From NCBI GenBank assembly GCA_028023455.1, contig JAQFVV010012507.1, positions 3,882,901 to 3,946,900 on the forward strand: 64,000 nt of DNA. Reading direction: 5' to 3'. The stretch is from Epiperipatus broadwayi (lineage: Eukaryota > Onychophora > Udeonychophora > Euonychophora > Peripatidae). The notes under the pieces were generated by a model. It did no database searches. It saw only the letters and a program-made list of their open reading frames with translations, and was not told the DNA's origin. The position numbers were made by a program, and so were the translations under genes. Every line of letters starts with the position of its first letter. The first letter of the stretch is position 1. Of the stretch, positions 42,432 to 54,585 are shown in pieces.

Positions 42432-42884
42432 ATTAAGGCTGTAGCCTCAAGCACATGTATAAAAATGCGATAGTAGGGACCTCTACAGGTCTTTAAACCA
42501 CAAGCTTACTCTTTGGAAGAAAAGAGGGGAACCTTCTTTACTTCAACCTACTTTCTATTTAAATAGGTGAAGCTGAAGCTATACAACTTTAAATTATCGT
42601 AATAGATTTCTCACTATAAAATCTTTCCATTGACTCGTTGTAAATCGAAATATTTCACGAGTATTAATGTGTAATAAGAAATGTGGACTTAATTAGTGAA
42701 GTATTGAATAGCTTCACGCTCTCAGATCAAACCGTTTTAGCTTCACCTATTTAAATAGAAAGTAGATTGAAATAAAGAAGGTTCCCCTCTTTTGTTCCAA
42801 AGAGTAAGCTTGTGGTTTAAAGACCTGTAGAGGTCCCTACTATCGCATTTTTTATACGCATGTGCTTGAGGCTACAGCCTTAAT
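42432..42884. mobile_element. Long-TIR element, 453 bp, TTAA at both ends
   Basis: Terminal inverted repeats 42432-42574 and 42739-42884, about 145 bp each and almost identical: attaaggctgtagcctcaag ... aggtgaagct. The spacer is 164 bp and has no ORF. TTAA lies at 42433-42436 and 42880-42883, so a TTAA-target transposase is possible, with inner ends starting GGCTGTAGCC. It is unrelated in sequence to the 0.75-kb TTAA elements. The arms are far better matched than the other foldbacks here, suggesting a young copy. Confidence 0.85.
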
Positions 42885-43162
42885 AAAAAATATATAGAAA
42901 ATAATTCAATCATTTTTTAGAATTTTTATATTCTTTATAGCTTTAATCATGTTTTATTTCCTCTTTTAAAATCCGTATAATTTCAAAAAAGTGTCTAATT
43001 ATGGTTTCATTATAATATCTATATATTTCTCATTCTGTGTCTCTATGTTTATTAATAATGATATAATTTTTTTTTATTGCTGATAGAAGTTTTTTTTTTT
43101 GATACTACATTTTATATTTTTAAATTTGTTTATTTCTTCAACTTTAATGTTCAATTTATCAC

Positions 43163-43342
43163 AATATTTATTTATTAAACCATTAAATATCACATGATGA
43201 TCATTCCCTATCCTTACACAAGCTGTTAACACAGAAACATGTTTCTCCATACAGTAGCACCACTCAAACCTTCCTGCATTTATTAATTATTGCATGACAC
43301 TACTGTTTGGAGTGTTTTGACTCTGTGTTAATATTTATTTAT
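43163..43342 (-). mobile_element. Foldback retroposon, family A, copy with 13-bp TSD
   Basis: Body 43176-43329, flanked by perfect aatatttatttat at 43163-43175 and 43330-43342. It starts taaaccattaaatatcacat (tail complement), followed by a diverged hairpin: gtttctccatacagtag ... ctactgtttggagtgttttg. Confidence 0.85.
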
Positions 43343-46244
43343 GTTATCATCTCTTTATCATATCTTTCAAAAGCTATTCAGTTTTTTTAAATGGATTATT
43401 TTTTAATATTTTATATTCATTCTTATTTGTATACATTATCTTGATACTTTTGTAAATTTACTAGTGAATTGTTGCTTTTTGTAGAAGATTTTATTGTTGC
43501 AGTTTATAATATGGTATTAATTATCTTCTTATCATCTGAGCCACCATTGAAATATGTCAATATTTTACAACAATTTTCAAATTTTAATTTAAATTGAAAA
43601 AAAATAATTTTGAAAATTAGATATCATTTATTTAACTGCCTTTCTTGGTAGCTTTTATCTCTCTAATTTTGCAATAACTTAAATCTTTTATTTCATTAAC
43701 TGATAATCACTTTCACTGCAACTCTAGAAAACATTACAATCTTCAATATATATTTCTTTATAGTAAAATGGAATTCAATTCTTCTAAATATTTGTTTGGT
43801 TCTTTTCACTTCCATTTTTATTCAGGATTTAATTGAAAAGAAAATCAAATAGAGTTATTTTTTTCTGAAAATGTTACAAACCTTTGTTTTTTATTACTAT
43901 TTCTCTAATAAATTTATCCAAAAATTTTCATTTCTCAGTCATTTTCTAGTTTTAGTATAAAAAACATTTCATGCAAAATGAAAAGTGTTGTTTTGACTAA
44001 TCAAATATTTTCTGGCATCTATATAAAAACTTTTCACTTAGCATAAGTATAACTTGTTAAAGTATAAAAATGAATTTTCTGTATTTGAAGTCTTACATTG
44101 ATCCCATTTTGCTCATGCTTCCAATAAATTAGGACTTTATAGTAAAGTGCTTGATGGTTTTCCAACAAAATATTTTGTTTAACATCACAAAGAGTAACAA
44201 AATTTCATTTAATATTAAACAATTCTTCTTCCAATTAGCAATATTTACTTTCAGTTGAGAAGTTGTCAAGAGCTAAATAAGTACATATGGAGATTTTTAT
44301 TATTCTTTGCTTACACTCATAAACCATTGTTTTTCTTAATTATTTTACAGTTTCTAAAAAAATAAGGATTATACTTTAGTTTATGTCTGTCATGATTGTA
44401 AATATAATGTAAAACAGCAGTAATATACATACCCATACATTCTGCTTTCTGGAAAAGAAATAATGTCTTATTTAAAAACTAATAGCTGACTGAAAACCTT
44501 TGGAGTTTTTTTATCATTAGCTGATAAATTAAGTCAATAAACTTATTATGATACATGTTAGGTATCTGACCCATGTTAGTTTATATTGCAAAAACAGACA
44601 TAACATCAATTATTTATGCAGTAAAAATTAGGAATTTGTCTCATTGATTAATTTCAAGTCTTGCAAAAGAAATTGAAGATCTTCCACTTGTTATACATTC
44701 TTATATACTAGACTATTAATAACACTTTGTTGGAATTAACCAGGAAAATCATCATGACATCTAATATTCACATTTCCAGTGGCTACTATCTGGATTAAAA
44801 ATTTGAAATCAAAAATTTTTCATAGATGTGATTTAAAATTTTGGAACTAAAATATTATTAATTTTTTTTTTTTTAAAAAAAAACACAACACAAAAAAAAA
44901 AAAAATTAATGAAGATTTGAGCATTTTGATGTAAAATATTATTAATGAAGATTTGAGCATTTTGATGTCATTTTATAAATATATAGAAAAAAAGTCAATT
45001 ATTTAAATATCAATTGTAATAACAATAAAATTAATAAATATAATGGTAATTATCTACTATATAGAGTTTTTCAAACTGCAGAAGTACTTTTGGTTAATTT
45101 CTTACCCTCCTCAATGGCCATTAAATTGAAAAAACAAAATGGAAGCAAACATCAACTCAAATCCCATGAATTCCAAATTTTAACATTAGCAGCTGACCTG
45201 TTAATTATATTCATTTTATTTCTTTTTATTAAAATTGCTTTATTCCTCTTATTTAATGGCTCCATATTGGACACCAAATTCTGTAATGATAAATGTTGAT
45301 GATGATTCTTCTTATTTCATAGTCTCACAAATTTGGGTAGCATATTCTGTAATGATAAATAGTGGTGGAAATGAATCCTTTAACTTATATGTTCTGTGAA
45401 TGGAAGTGCCAAATTTTGTAATGGTATGTGTGTGTAAAAAATAGATTTAATCTGTAATAGTGAATATACATGAGAAAAGCTTTGCTAATCTTTACTAATG
45501 GTGAGTAAAAGAAAAGTAAAATAATGTGACTTTTCTTATTTCTAAAGTTGCTTGCATATCTACGTGTATTAATAAATGTATAAGGATTCAAGTAATATAT
45601 TCTATAATTAAAGGGTTATTTTATCAATTTCTATATTCTTTAATATCAAGAGTAAATGTAAAATTGACTTTATAAGCATAGCATGTGACTACAATTTATT
45701 ATAAGGGACTAAAATAAAAAAAGAATATGAAATTAAATTAAGAAAAATCACTTACATCTTTTTTTACATTGACAAAACAAAAAAAAATTTGTTTGTTTAT
45801 TCTTTTAGGAATTTAATTGTTATTTATAATATGCTGTTATATTTACATAAAGAATATGAGTAGAATATCAAGATGAATCCTTTTTATAAATTCCTGTCAT
45901 ATGTCTGAAAAAAGAAACAAAACAAAGGATATCACAAATAGTTTATAAATATATTAGCCTTTACATTAAGTTTATCATTACATATGTATTTTTTAGATAT
46001 TTGACTAAATACTCATATTTACGTCAGTCATGCCTGGCTATTTAAATAGCAATATACTTGAGGTCTCAATCAGAAGATTAACTAAACTAATTTATCATTA
46101 TTTCTTTAACAACATGCAACTCAAATTAAATATACTAAATATGTGTATTCCTTAAAATAACAGAGGTGAACTCATCATCTATTTATTCCTAAATGTAATT
46201 ATGTATGTTTGAATATTAAATGAATAAAAGGCAAACCTGTTTAC

Positions 46245-46277
<33 letters not shown>

Positions 46278-47520
46278 TTTGTAAACATAAACCTGTTTAC
46301 ATATATATATATATGTCAAGAAGACTAAAATGAAATACTGTATTTAATTATGATATAAACACAAACTCTAATGATGCAATAAAATCAAATCAAAGCCAAG
46401 AAACACAATATTTAAATATATATGTTACTATTTCCAATATTTTAATAACTTTGTTTTTAGCTTTGTTTTAAGATACATAAAATAAAAATATATATGTATC
46501 TAACTAATTCATTTAACAATACATATTACATTGTTGTGTATTTGCACATACATAGATATTCAAATTCCAAAAAAAAATGTATTACTTTACTTGATACACA
46601 CAATATTTTTTGGGGAGTTATAAATAAATAATAGCATAAGAATAACAGATATACACACGCATATATATATATTATTTGACTTCTATTAAAGAAATTTGAT
46701 TAAAAGTCTGGTATTCAAAAGTCTGCATGAAAACTCTTCATCTTGGTCTTCTCAAGATCAATAAGAAATTCAAAATATTTTAAGTGCATTTAAAATTCCA
46801 TTAAGATGATTTTTTAAACTGTAAATTAAAGTCTATTAATCTTGTTCCTTAATTGAAAGGTGATCAGACAGTTCTTAAAATGTCATGCTTAGTCAATCCA
46901 TATAGATGAAAATACTGCTCCTAAAATACTGCTCCTTGATGGTTTCTTATAGTAGTAGGAAGTTTTATTATTTTATATATAGAGCAGTTGCTTATGCAAT
47001 CACTGTCGAGATGATTATTACTCTCACCAAATATGAGTAAAATTTTGTCAGTGCATTGGCAGTATTTTGAAAAGAATAAAGCAATAAACCTTTTCCTACT
47101 CTATTAGTTTTTAGCCAGACATCTTTTTAGTTCAGCCATCCAAAAAACTTTATTTTATGTACAAATAAGACATCAAAACCTTCTGAAGGTTGTTTAAAAA
47201 GTGAAATTTAACATTTTAATAGTTATATCTTTTTATATTCCTCCTGGTATAAGCATTACTATGACATTTAGAATAACTTTTGCATGTGATGTGATATCTG
47301 ATTATTTTCAAATCTTTGTAGAAAGTCATACATACAACCTCTAACAGATACTTGGAACTGATAGGAATTAAATAAAGATTTACTTTGCTAAATTTTCAAA
47401 ACATTTTAAATAATTTTCTACAAAATTTATTACATAAGTCAATTATTTTGCAATGTTTATAAACTGTAATATATTTAAACATTAAACTGTTGCACATGCA
47501 CTTGGGATTTTAACTATAAA
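43343..47520. other. AT-rich DNA with small repeats, no gene recognised
   Basis: An approximately 36-bp tandem duplication (attaatgaagatttgagcat...) lies at 44905-44970 beside poly(T)/poly(A) runs at 44862-44905. (AT)n runs with repeated aacctgtttacatat lie at 46235-46314. The frames at 45090-45299 and 45385-45591 have no family resemblance. Confidence 0.5.
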
Positions 47521-47633
47521 ATGAATGAATACTAACACTTCAACCACATAATAAAGTTTTTGGAAAAGATAGAATGGCCATTCTATTTTTTCCAAAGGCT
47601 TTATCATGTGGTTGAAGTGTTGTATTCATTCAT
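47521..47633. repeat. Near-perfect palindrome at the truncated 5' end of a PLE
   Basis: The left arm starts atgaatgaatac, then acacttcaaccacat. The right arm is its complement, ending attcattcat. The centre is tagaatggccattcta. Arms are about 56 bp. The right arm runs straight into PLE coding sequence and may itself be PLE (tttatcatgtgg resembles the FVIW codons after YVDD), so the left arm would be an inverted copy of the PLE 5' end. Confidence 0.8.
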
Positions 47634-47639
47634 TGCCAT

Positions 47640-48504
47640 ATGCATTCTCATATTAAATTTACAATGGAGACAGAGTCTGATGGAAAACTCTCTTTTCTTG
47701 ATGTTCTAGTCACCAGAACACCAAATAGTTTATCTTTTTCTATTTACAGAAAGGATACACACACAGACAGATATTTGCATTTCCATTCTCATCATCAACC
47801 AACTCAGATAGTTTCTGTAGCCAAAACTCTTTTAAATAGAGCAATTAACCTTTCAGATGAGACACATCTGAAAGAAGAAATAAATCATATTAATAGTGTT
47901 TTATTAGCAACTAGTTATAATTACAAATTTATAAAAAAAGTTTTATTTCAAGCACAAAATAGACAAAATAGGAAACAAAAAGATGATAAATCAGCAATTA
48001 GGATTTGTGTTCCATATGTAAAAGGAACTACAGACAGTATCGGACGTATATTAAAATGCTATAATATAATTCAGCATTTTCTGCTCATCAAAAGATCAGC
48101 AATATAATAACCAAGCCTAAGGATTCAATCCCTCTTGAATCTCATGTAAAAATTGTAAAGCTTCTTACATAGGTATGAGTAATTGTCGCATCAGTGTTAG
48201 GAGAGATGAGCATACTAATGCAGTTAAACAACACTCATCATCATCAGCACTCTCACTCCAGACTATAGATTCAGGTCATAAAATTGATTTTTCTAGTACC
48301 AGGATCATATCCAAATGTGATAATCTCTACCAATGCAAAATTAAAGAAGCCATTGAGATACTTAAAAGGCCAGATTGTATCAATAAGCAAGATGATACAT
48401 GCAAACTTCCTCCTATTTGGAAAGATTTTTTTTTTAAAAAAACATTCCTAAATTTAACATTTTTTGCTATTGGTGGAATTTTAACATTTTATTCAAATCA
48501 GTGA
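47640..48504 (+). pseudogene. PLE C-terminal half with GIY-YIG domain, frameshifted
   Basis: The frame 47640-48107 carries IKFTMETESDGKLSFLDVLV, SIYRKDTHTDRYLHFHSHH and LLNRAINLSDETHLKEEI, the conserved PLE linker. After a frameshift, 48175-48504 reads SYIGMSNCRISVRRDEHTN (YIG and the EH of the GIY-YIG fold; the SY is just upstream) and then KIKEAIEILKRPDCINKQDD. The GIY strand is lost around 48110-48165. At least one stop and one frameshift mean no enzyme. Confidence 0.85.
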
Positions 48505-48542
48505 TTGTAGCACCTCTACAACCATCTTTCTACCTTTTATAA

Positions 48543-48579
48543 CTCTGTGGATGGCTTGTGTGACCAAGTTGAAATATCA
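48543..48579 (+). ncRNA. Hammerhead-like core at PLE copy 2 3' end
   Basis: CTCTGTGGATGG, a CTTG ... CAAG stem, then TTGAAATATC. Layout: CUGxxGA-like box, stem II, GAAA box. The first box deviates from CUGAUGA. Position and layout agree with the other PLE copies. Confidence 0.4.
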
Positions 48580-48666
48580 TTATATTAATATTAAAAGTTT
48601 TTAACACGGATGAACCTGCAAAATATGTATTTTATATATTTAACCTGTGCAAATCTTCATTTTAAC

Positions 48667-48684
48667 ATATATATATATATATAT
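48667..48684. repeat. (AT)n array before an LTR-type unit
   Basis: Short AT run directly followed by TGTAATGAT. Confidence 0.85.
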
Positions 48685-50714
48685 TGTAATGATATATAAA
48701 TATGTTGTTACATTAATTTAAAATAAAAACTCAAAAGTTTGCAAAGAAAAGTAAAAAACTAAATGCTAAAATTAAAATGTTTGCTAAACGTATATACATT
48801 CGCACAGATTCCAAACTTTAAAAATATTTTTTTTTAAAAAACAAATAAATAAATATTTGAACGTACTTTTTTATAATAAAAAAAGTACAAGATTTAAAAA
48901 TAAAAACAGGTATTAATTAATTCTTGTAATCTGTAAATGGAAATGATTGTTTATAAATTGTTTGAAAAGCAAGCTAGCCTTGGGCTCTTGTATAATTAAA
49001 ATGATCTGATGAAAGATAGATAAGAAAATAAAGAAGAATTAGCTTGACCAATGGAAGCACCAAGCCTTGGCTTGGACCCTAACGAAAGTGATGGATTAGT
49101 GACGTTTTGTTGATTGAATCCATGTGGATAATATAAAAAGAGAAATACAGTTTTTTATGACAGTTCCAGTGTTTTGTGTTTGAGAGATGTGGTAGGACGT
49201 ACATACCACACTCTCTATAAAAAAAATGAAAAGACTGTGATACCTGGAACCAGCTATTGCCATCTCCAGAACATTATCTTCCAATGGAGGCATCGCGGGA
49301 ATTAAAAGCAGAAACCTGGACTCTTCTACCATAAGCTATATTGACATGAACTCTAGATTTAAAAATAATTAAAAACTTTCGTTGAAGCTTATGAACTTTT
49401 ATGTGATTTTTTTAAGTTTAAAATCAAATTAATAATGTTTAATTTTATATGTTTTCCAATTGATAAAAATCATTTCCATTTTTTTTTCTTATTGTATAAA
49501 TTATTTATTGTTTAAATTTTAAATGATGAAATTTAGGTTGGGTATAGACATTGCATAGATTCATTAGCAGTTGATTATGTTGAAGTTTTCACATTTGATT
49601 AGAATATATAGGTCAATGATATTAATGCGGGCATCTTATGATGAATGCCATGGGGCCTTGTGTATTCCCTTTTGCAATTGACATTATGGATGTTTTTGTA
49701 TTTTGATTGATTGTGTTTAATTTGGATGTTTTTGACCATGGAATCTGTGCAGCCGATCTATACTCAACATTTTAAAAACAAATTGTATAAAAATAATCTG
49801 TGCAAATGTATTTAAATGTTAAATTTAAGTCGGGTGTGAATGGCTATATAGTTTTGTAAAGTTATATTAAGGGAGGGTAATCTTAGGTTGTTGATTTCGT
49901 AGCTGAATTGGTTCAGTGGATTGGATATATTTGTGTAATTGTAGATGTAGTATGAGATCCGCTATGGGCAGGATTATATATATACACCACACACCTTCTG
50001 TTTGCCTATGGATGGGTTTGTAAGATGGCAAAGGACCGCAGTCCATTCCTATGGAGTTTTATGTTTATTGTTCTACTCGCCAACAGATGTAACATTCCTG
50101 TTGGTGGAGAGTCAATGTCTTCTCTAATTCTACTTACTGATAAGATGTACATTCCTGACAGTATAGTATTTTGTGTTGTCGTATTTTCATGCTACATTGA
50201 ATACATAAATGTATCAGATGGATTGGCACCGGTTTGATTGTGAAATTTGTTGCCTAAGGTTAAATCAGGGAAGAATATTTTCTTTTCAAATGCAGATCTA
50301 TGTAGTCTATTCATAATCGACTCACTAAATAAATATTAAACTCATGGTTGTAATTTACTTAAATGTAAACCAAAAGATTAATAGAAAAATCTAAAATGTT
50401 GAATTTATTCCTCAAAATTTAAATGTTATTTTATATGTGCATAAATAAATACTTTTATGTGTTAATTTCTGGCAGTGGCTTTTATTTATTTATATTTAAG
50501 ATATAAATTAAGATATAGAATTTTATCTCTGCGTCTCCACTGAGCTAGTGACTTGGGCTAACGATCTGAATATTTAAATAAAGTGGAATCTTAACAGCAC
50601 GTATCTGCCTACTCTATAAATTTTTCTAGGTTTAAATGCCTAGATGGCACCTTGTAGAGCAGATATCGTAGTTTGCTGTTAGATTCGATCTTCACTTTCA
50701 TTTCGATCATTATA
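48685..50714 (+). repeat. 2.0-kb candidate solo LTR in (AT)n
   Basis: Starts TGTAATGAT and ends ATCATTATA, nearly inverted, with (AT)n on both sides. A CCAAT box (49048-49052), TATA-like atataaaaag (49131-49140) and a tgacagttcc start region fit a U3 promoter with about 0.45 kb of U3. No coding domain is visible; the frames 49096-49332 (minus) and 50025-50237 (plus) are unrecognised. The right boundary rests only on the imperfect inverted end. Confidence 0.5.
49048..49140 (+). promoter_or_regulatory. CCAAT/TATA-like promoter of the 48.7-kb unit
   Basis: gaccaatgg, then 80 bp further ggataatataaaaagagaaa. The region is locally richer in GC than its surroundings, as promoters of LTRs here tend to be. 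Confidence 0.4.
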
Positions 50715-50728
50715 ATATATATATATAT
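50715..50728. repeat. (AT)n target beside element I
   Basis: AT run directly before the 5' LTR, mirrored by (AT)n at 56351-56362 after the 3' LTR, so the target duplication is AT repeat. Confidence 0.85.
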
Positions 50729-52255
50729 TGTACCTATATTGATATAGGCACATATAATTTTATCTAAAATTATATTATTAAAATAATCTTTCGTTAAAGA
50801 AAAACATACCAATCTCTTTTCATTCAAAAAAAAAAAATGTTAAAACTAATATATGTGCGTATATATGTGCGATTGTCAACAATAGAATAAATGTTATTAT
50901 AAATAAATGAAAGTTAAAGGAGATTATCATTAAAAAACACGGCAATGGTTATTAATTAATATCAAACAACATTTTTGCATGGCTATTACTAATTAAGCAA
51001 TCTTTCAAAACACGTTTATCAAATGATTAGCACTGGAATTTAACAACAGATATTTGCCAGAGGATATTGAAAAGAAAACACTTCATTGGTATAAATACTG
51101 AATATTTTATCGGACAATCAGTTGAGACAATCAGTTCACAAAGTAATTGAGTAGTGCAGTTCAGAAATTGAGCAGTTAACAAACAAAATGCAGTGTTGAA
51201 AAGATCTTGGGAACACACGTTTATCTCCAGCCCAGATGTCCGAGAAAACAGCAGATCTGCCTGTGAAATAATGTCAGCTTAACATCTTAGAAAATCTCCG
51301 TCAGTATCTATTTGTCTCCAATAGTAATAATCGTGAAAATCAGGAAACTCAGCAAGGAAATGTCCCAGCCGGCTGGTAAGCATTCATAATGGAAATATCC
51401 TCACTGAAAGCAGCCATCAAAGAGAGCAAAATTCTACGTCTACATTCAAAAGCCTGGATAAAACATTTGCTTATTTTGTTTATACTGTAATAGCCATTGC
51501 ATTGCATTAATTTGTACGAATCTTTCAAGAGTCTAATTATATGAACTCTATATCGTACATAAATGAACTATTGATGTGTGTGACTAAATTTCAAATGCTA
51601 TGTAGTCCTTTATTATCATGTGTGTGCATGAGTTAATATGTGCGTGATCCTTATATAAATATTATTAGTCAAAGTAGATAAATTCCCAGTGTTCTGTTAT
51701 GAAAATATTCAAGAATATTTAAACTATTTAGAATGTTAATTTAAAATATCCGTGTGTTTTATTAGAAGTATAAAATGTTTAAATTTAGTAAATAAATGTT
51801 AGTTAATAAATTATCTTTAAAATTAAACTTTATTTGTCGGTCAATTCTTTTTATCAATTCTTTTACCAAATTCTTTTATCAATCTCTTTTATAAATTCCT
51901 TTTACAATTCTTTTATCAATTCTTTTAACTACTAATGAAGTATAATCTATTAGTGATTACAAACAGCTGAGCTAGTCATGGATTTAGGCGTTGAGTTAGT
52001 GGCCACTGTTCAAAGTGCGTTGTCTATTCTTTTAGTATTCTTTTAGAATAAACAGCTGGTGCCCATGTTTATACACAAACAAAAAAGTACTTTGGATTTG
52101 GTGTTGAACTCAACAGCCGAGAAGAAGCTATGTCCTGGAAATGTAACGATAGTTATATACTTTATAGCTATCGTTTGGGCATACATACTCTTCGAGTATG
52201 TTCTTCTCTGCCTAAGAGACCAGTGTTTTGAATGCACATATTTGAACTTGGTTCA
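50729..52255 (+). repeat. 5' LTR of element I
   Basis: TGTACC...GGTTCA. It holds TATAAATA at 51090-51097, followed by tcagttgagacaatcagttc, which may hold the transcript start. Conserved frames on both strands near the end (52043-52295) recur in the other LTR copies simply because the LTR is repeated. Confidence 0.9.
51090..51097 (+). promoter_or_regulatory. LTR TATA box, element I
   Basis: ggtataaatactg is conserved in the 3' LTR at 55189-55196. It places U3 at about 390 bp and R-U5 at about 1.1 kb. Confidence 0.6.
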
Positions 52256-52257
52256 AA

Positions 52258-52278
52258 TGGCTTTACCCAACGTGGGCC
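52258..52278 (+). promoter_or_regulatory. Primer-binding site, tRNA-Lys-like
   Basis: Two bases after the LTR comes TGG, then ctttaCCCAACGTGGGcc. The tRNA-Lys type primer site is TGGCGCCCAACGTGGGG. The match is strong at CCCAACGTGGG, but three bases appear inserted after TGGC. The primer tRNA is therefore probably Lys; the insertion may be a defect. Confidence 0.6.
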
Positions 52279-52620
52279 AAACTTGTCATAAATGACAGTT
52301 AATTAAATACTTTGTTCTTGTTGAAAATAAAAATCTAAAAAGTTAAATTACGTATGTAAAAGTGTTTTAATTTAAAAAAAAAAAAAAAGAATTGACCGAA
52401 ATTTTTTTTTCGAAATAAAAAGAGATTTTGACATTTATGCTATCAAATCAGAGTCAATTAGATGTTATGGGCAGAGTTAAAGCATTAGATCAGGTAGTGA
52501 AAAGGACTAAAAAGGTGGAGTTAGCATGAGTTTCTGTCTTAGTAAGAAAATAAATAAATAAGTCGTATTTAAATTTAGTTTAACATAAGCGCTAGAACTT
52601 TGAAATTGAAATTTTCGAAA

Positions 52621-53369
52621 ATGGATCCGAAAGAAAACCCAATGTATTTTCAAAATTCCCAGTTAGTAGAAAAGGAGAAAGAAGAAGTATCTGAGACGTG
52701 AATGATGATGAAAATGATGATGAATATGATGAAAAAAATGCATCAAGAATTTAAACAAAGTCAACAAGAATTGTGTCAGAAATTTGAACAAAGTCAGAAC
52801 TCAAAGCAGAATTGAAGGAAGAAATTAGTCAGGTTAAAACAGAAATTAAAGAACTCAGAGCAGAAGTAAAAGAAATAAGATGTGAGATAATGGTAAAGGT
52901 AGAGAAGAACCAAGAAGTTATAGAGTTAGATTTAATTAAAGAAAGTCAGGAAGTTGAAAAGGAAGTTGAGGTGATAAAAGACATAGAAATTGAATTAGAA
53001 TCAGATAGCATTGTGATAAATAAAGTAGACACAAATGTAGATCAAGAAATAGAAGAAAAACATAAATTCAAGGTAGTAGATAGTGTAGAAAAGTTTTTAC
53101 AAAAATTTAAAAAGGTTAAAGTAAACGTTCACATTCGCTGTAGACGTAGATTTAAAACAAAGACAAAGCATAGAAAAAAATATTCCCAGATTGAAGTAAT
53201 TCGGAGTTTGTCTAGGTATAAAGGTTTTCTGAGTTACAAAGTCAAAAACAGAATGGAAAGAGAAAGAGATAAAGCAATAAAATATAAAAGTGGAACTGAT
53301 AAGAGAGGAAAGTTAGTTTATATTATAGAATTTGTAGAAAGAAAAAAGGAGCCACTGGACATAGTTTAA
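52621..53369 (+). CDS. Gag-like coiled-coil protein of element I, one stop and one frameshift
   Basis: The ATG at 52621 opens MDPKENPMYFQNSQLVEKEK. TGA at 52699-52701 interrupts, then the same frame continues through a Met/Lys and Gln-rich stretch until a frameshift near 52800. The open remainder to 53369 (about 185 codons) has a coiled coil (EISQVKTEIKELRAEVKEIR), an acidic middle (KEVEVIKDIEIELESDS), a strongly basic block (HIRCRRRFKTKTKHRKKY) and a charged C-terminus. No zinc knuckle or catalytic motif is seen. By position it replaces gag. Assembly and RNA binding are inferred roles, and I do not recognise the family. Confidence 0.6.
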
Positions 53370-54385
53370 GAGTTAGTAAATGGGCGAAGTAGTAAAGGAA
53401 ATAAACAAAAAGGACTGGAAATGAACAATGAGCATGAATATGGTTATTCTAAAGTAAATAAATCTAATAAATTAAATCTGAAACTTCTATTTAAAACTTA
53501 AGACAATAAATTTAAAAATGAATCAATAATAATAAATGAAATGTTGCAAGTAATAATAATAACGTAGTCTTAGCAAAATAAACGATTTTTTTTTCTCCAC
53601 GCATATATTAATTAAGAAGAAATGCTCGTAAACAAACAGCTCAAATAAAAAAAAGAAAATCAATCAATAAAATCAAGTTAAATAAATGGGTCAAGTTAAT
53701 GATGTAAAAGTAAAGTTGTAGGTTTAAATAAATGAAAAGATAACGGACTTTCTAGAATAAAATTAAGTTAGTCAAATAGATGTTTGTATGATAATGAATC
53801 GCAATAAAGTAAAACAGTTTTTTTTTTTCTGAGTACATGCACATTAAAATAAAATAGTTTTGAATACGTAAGTTAATAAAAGGAAGTAAATAAATGGTTT
53901 AAAGTAATCAAGTTCAATAAAATCATATATAATGAAGAGCAATAAAATAAAATAGTTTTTTGAATATACACACGATAATATATGTTAAAGTAATGGGTTA
54001 AAGTAATATTGTAATACAAAAATTATGTGTCTGTGATAGTTTCAAAATAATATTGTAACATAAATAAATATGGATAATGTTCGTATGGGTTTAAAATAAG
54101 TATCGTAAAACTAAATATTTAAATAATGTTCGCAATGAATTTAAAAATAATATAAATGAAAGTCAATCTAAGTTGTATTAGGAGCGTATAAGGGTTCGAA
54201 TCTAAAAGTATGAGGGTAGTATTGAAATAAGTTAGATAAGGATTAAGTTTAAAGCTGTCGAATGGATAAATTCTAGTACCCACAACTGATTGGCCGGGAT
54301 CATTCCCCTTTTAAAAAGCGAACTGGCAACAACCAGAATAAGTCATAAGCCACTTTTCAGGGGAGAATCCCCATATCTTATACCT
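53370..54385. other. Element I interior, noncoding, A-rich
   Basis: Many short taaata/aaataa blocks and recurring aataaaataga-type motifs. No ORF. gggttcgaatct at 54192-54203 looks like a pol III B box, but no A box is visible nearby. Confidence 0.5.
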
Positions 54386-54574
54386 CGTTTTCCAAAGCGT
54401 AAGTCGGAAATGGACAGTTGAAAATTCCTGCCATTCGCAGCTGCTTAGTCAAAGTCCAATCAAGAGGAATCGGCAATCGTTTTCCAAAGCATAAGTCGAA
54501 AATGGACAGTTGAAATTCCTGCCATTCAAAGCGACCTTTTTTTAATCAAAGTCTGATCAAGAGAATCGGCAGCC
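54386..54574 (+). repeat. Two tandem units (92 and 97 bp) inside element I
   Basis: Each begins cgttttccaaagc(g/a)taagtc, includes aatggacagttgaaa and cctgccattc, and ends agaatcggcar or similar. The GC content is clearly above that of the surroundings. Confidence 0.85.
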
Positions 54575-54585
54575 GAAGCTTCGTT

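Larger units (their letters stand above)
47634..48590 (+). mobile_element. Penelope-like element, 5'-truncated copy 2
   Basis: Plus strand, from the block before KFTME through the GIY-YIG domain to the 3' motif at 48543-48579. It is a different PLE subfamily from the 5.6-8.1 kb copy (about half the residues are shared in the linker block). The RT is missing. Confidence 0.85.

Noticed and set aside
49895-49945. tRNA-like gtagctgaattggttcagtgga
   Set aside because: An A-box-like stretch without a B box at the right distance; it lies inside an LTR-like unit.
52043-52295. Conserved small frames on both strands, repeated at 56141-56381 and partly at 37164-37439
   Set aside because: All lie in LTR copies of one family. 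Repetition of the LTR explains the conservation, and both strands being open argues against selection for a protein.
54192-54203. B-box-like gggttcgaatct in element I
   Set aside because: No A box or cloverleaf around it.
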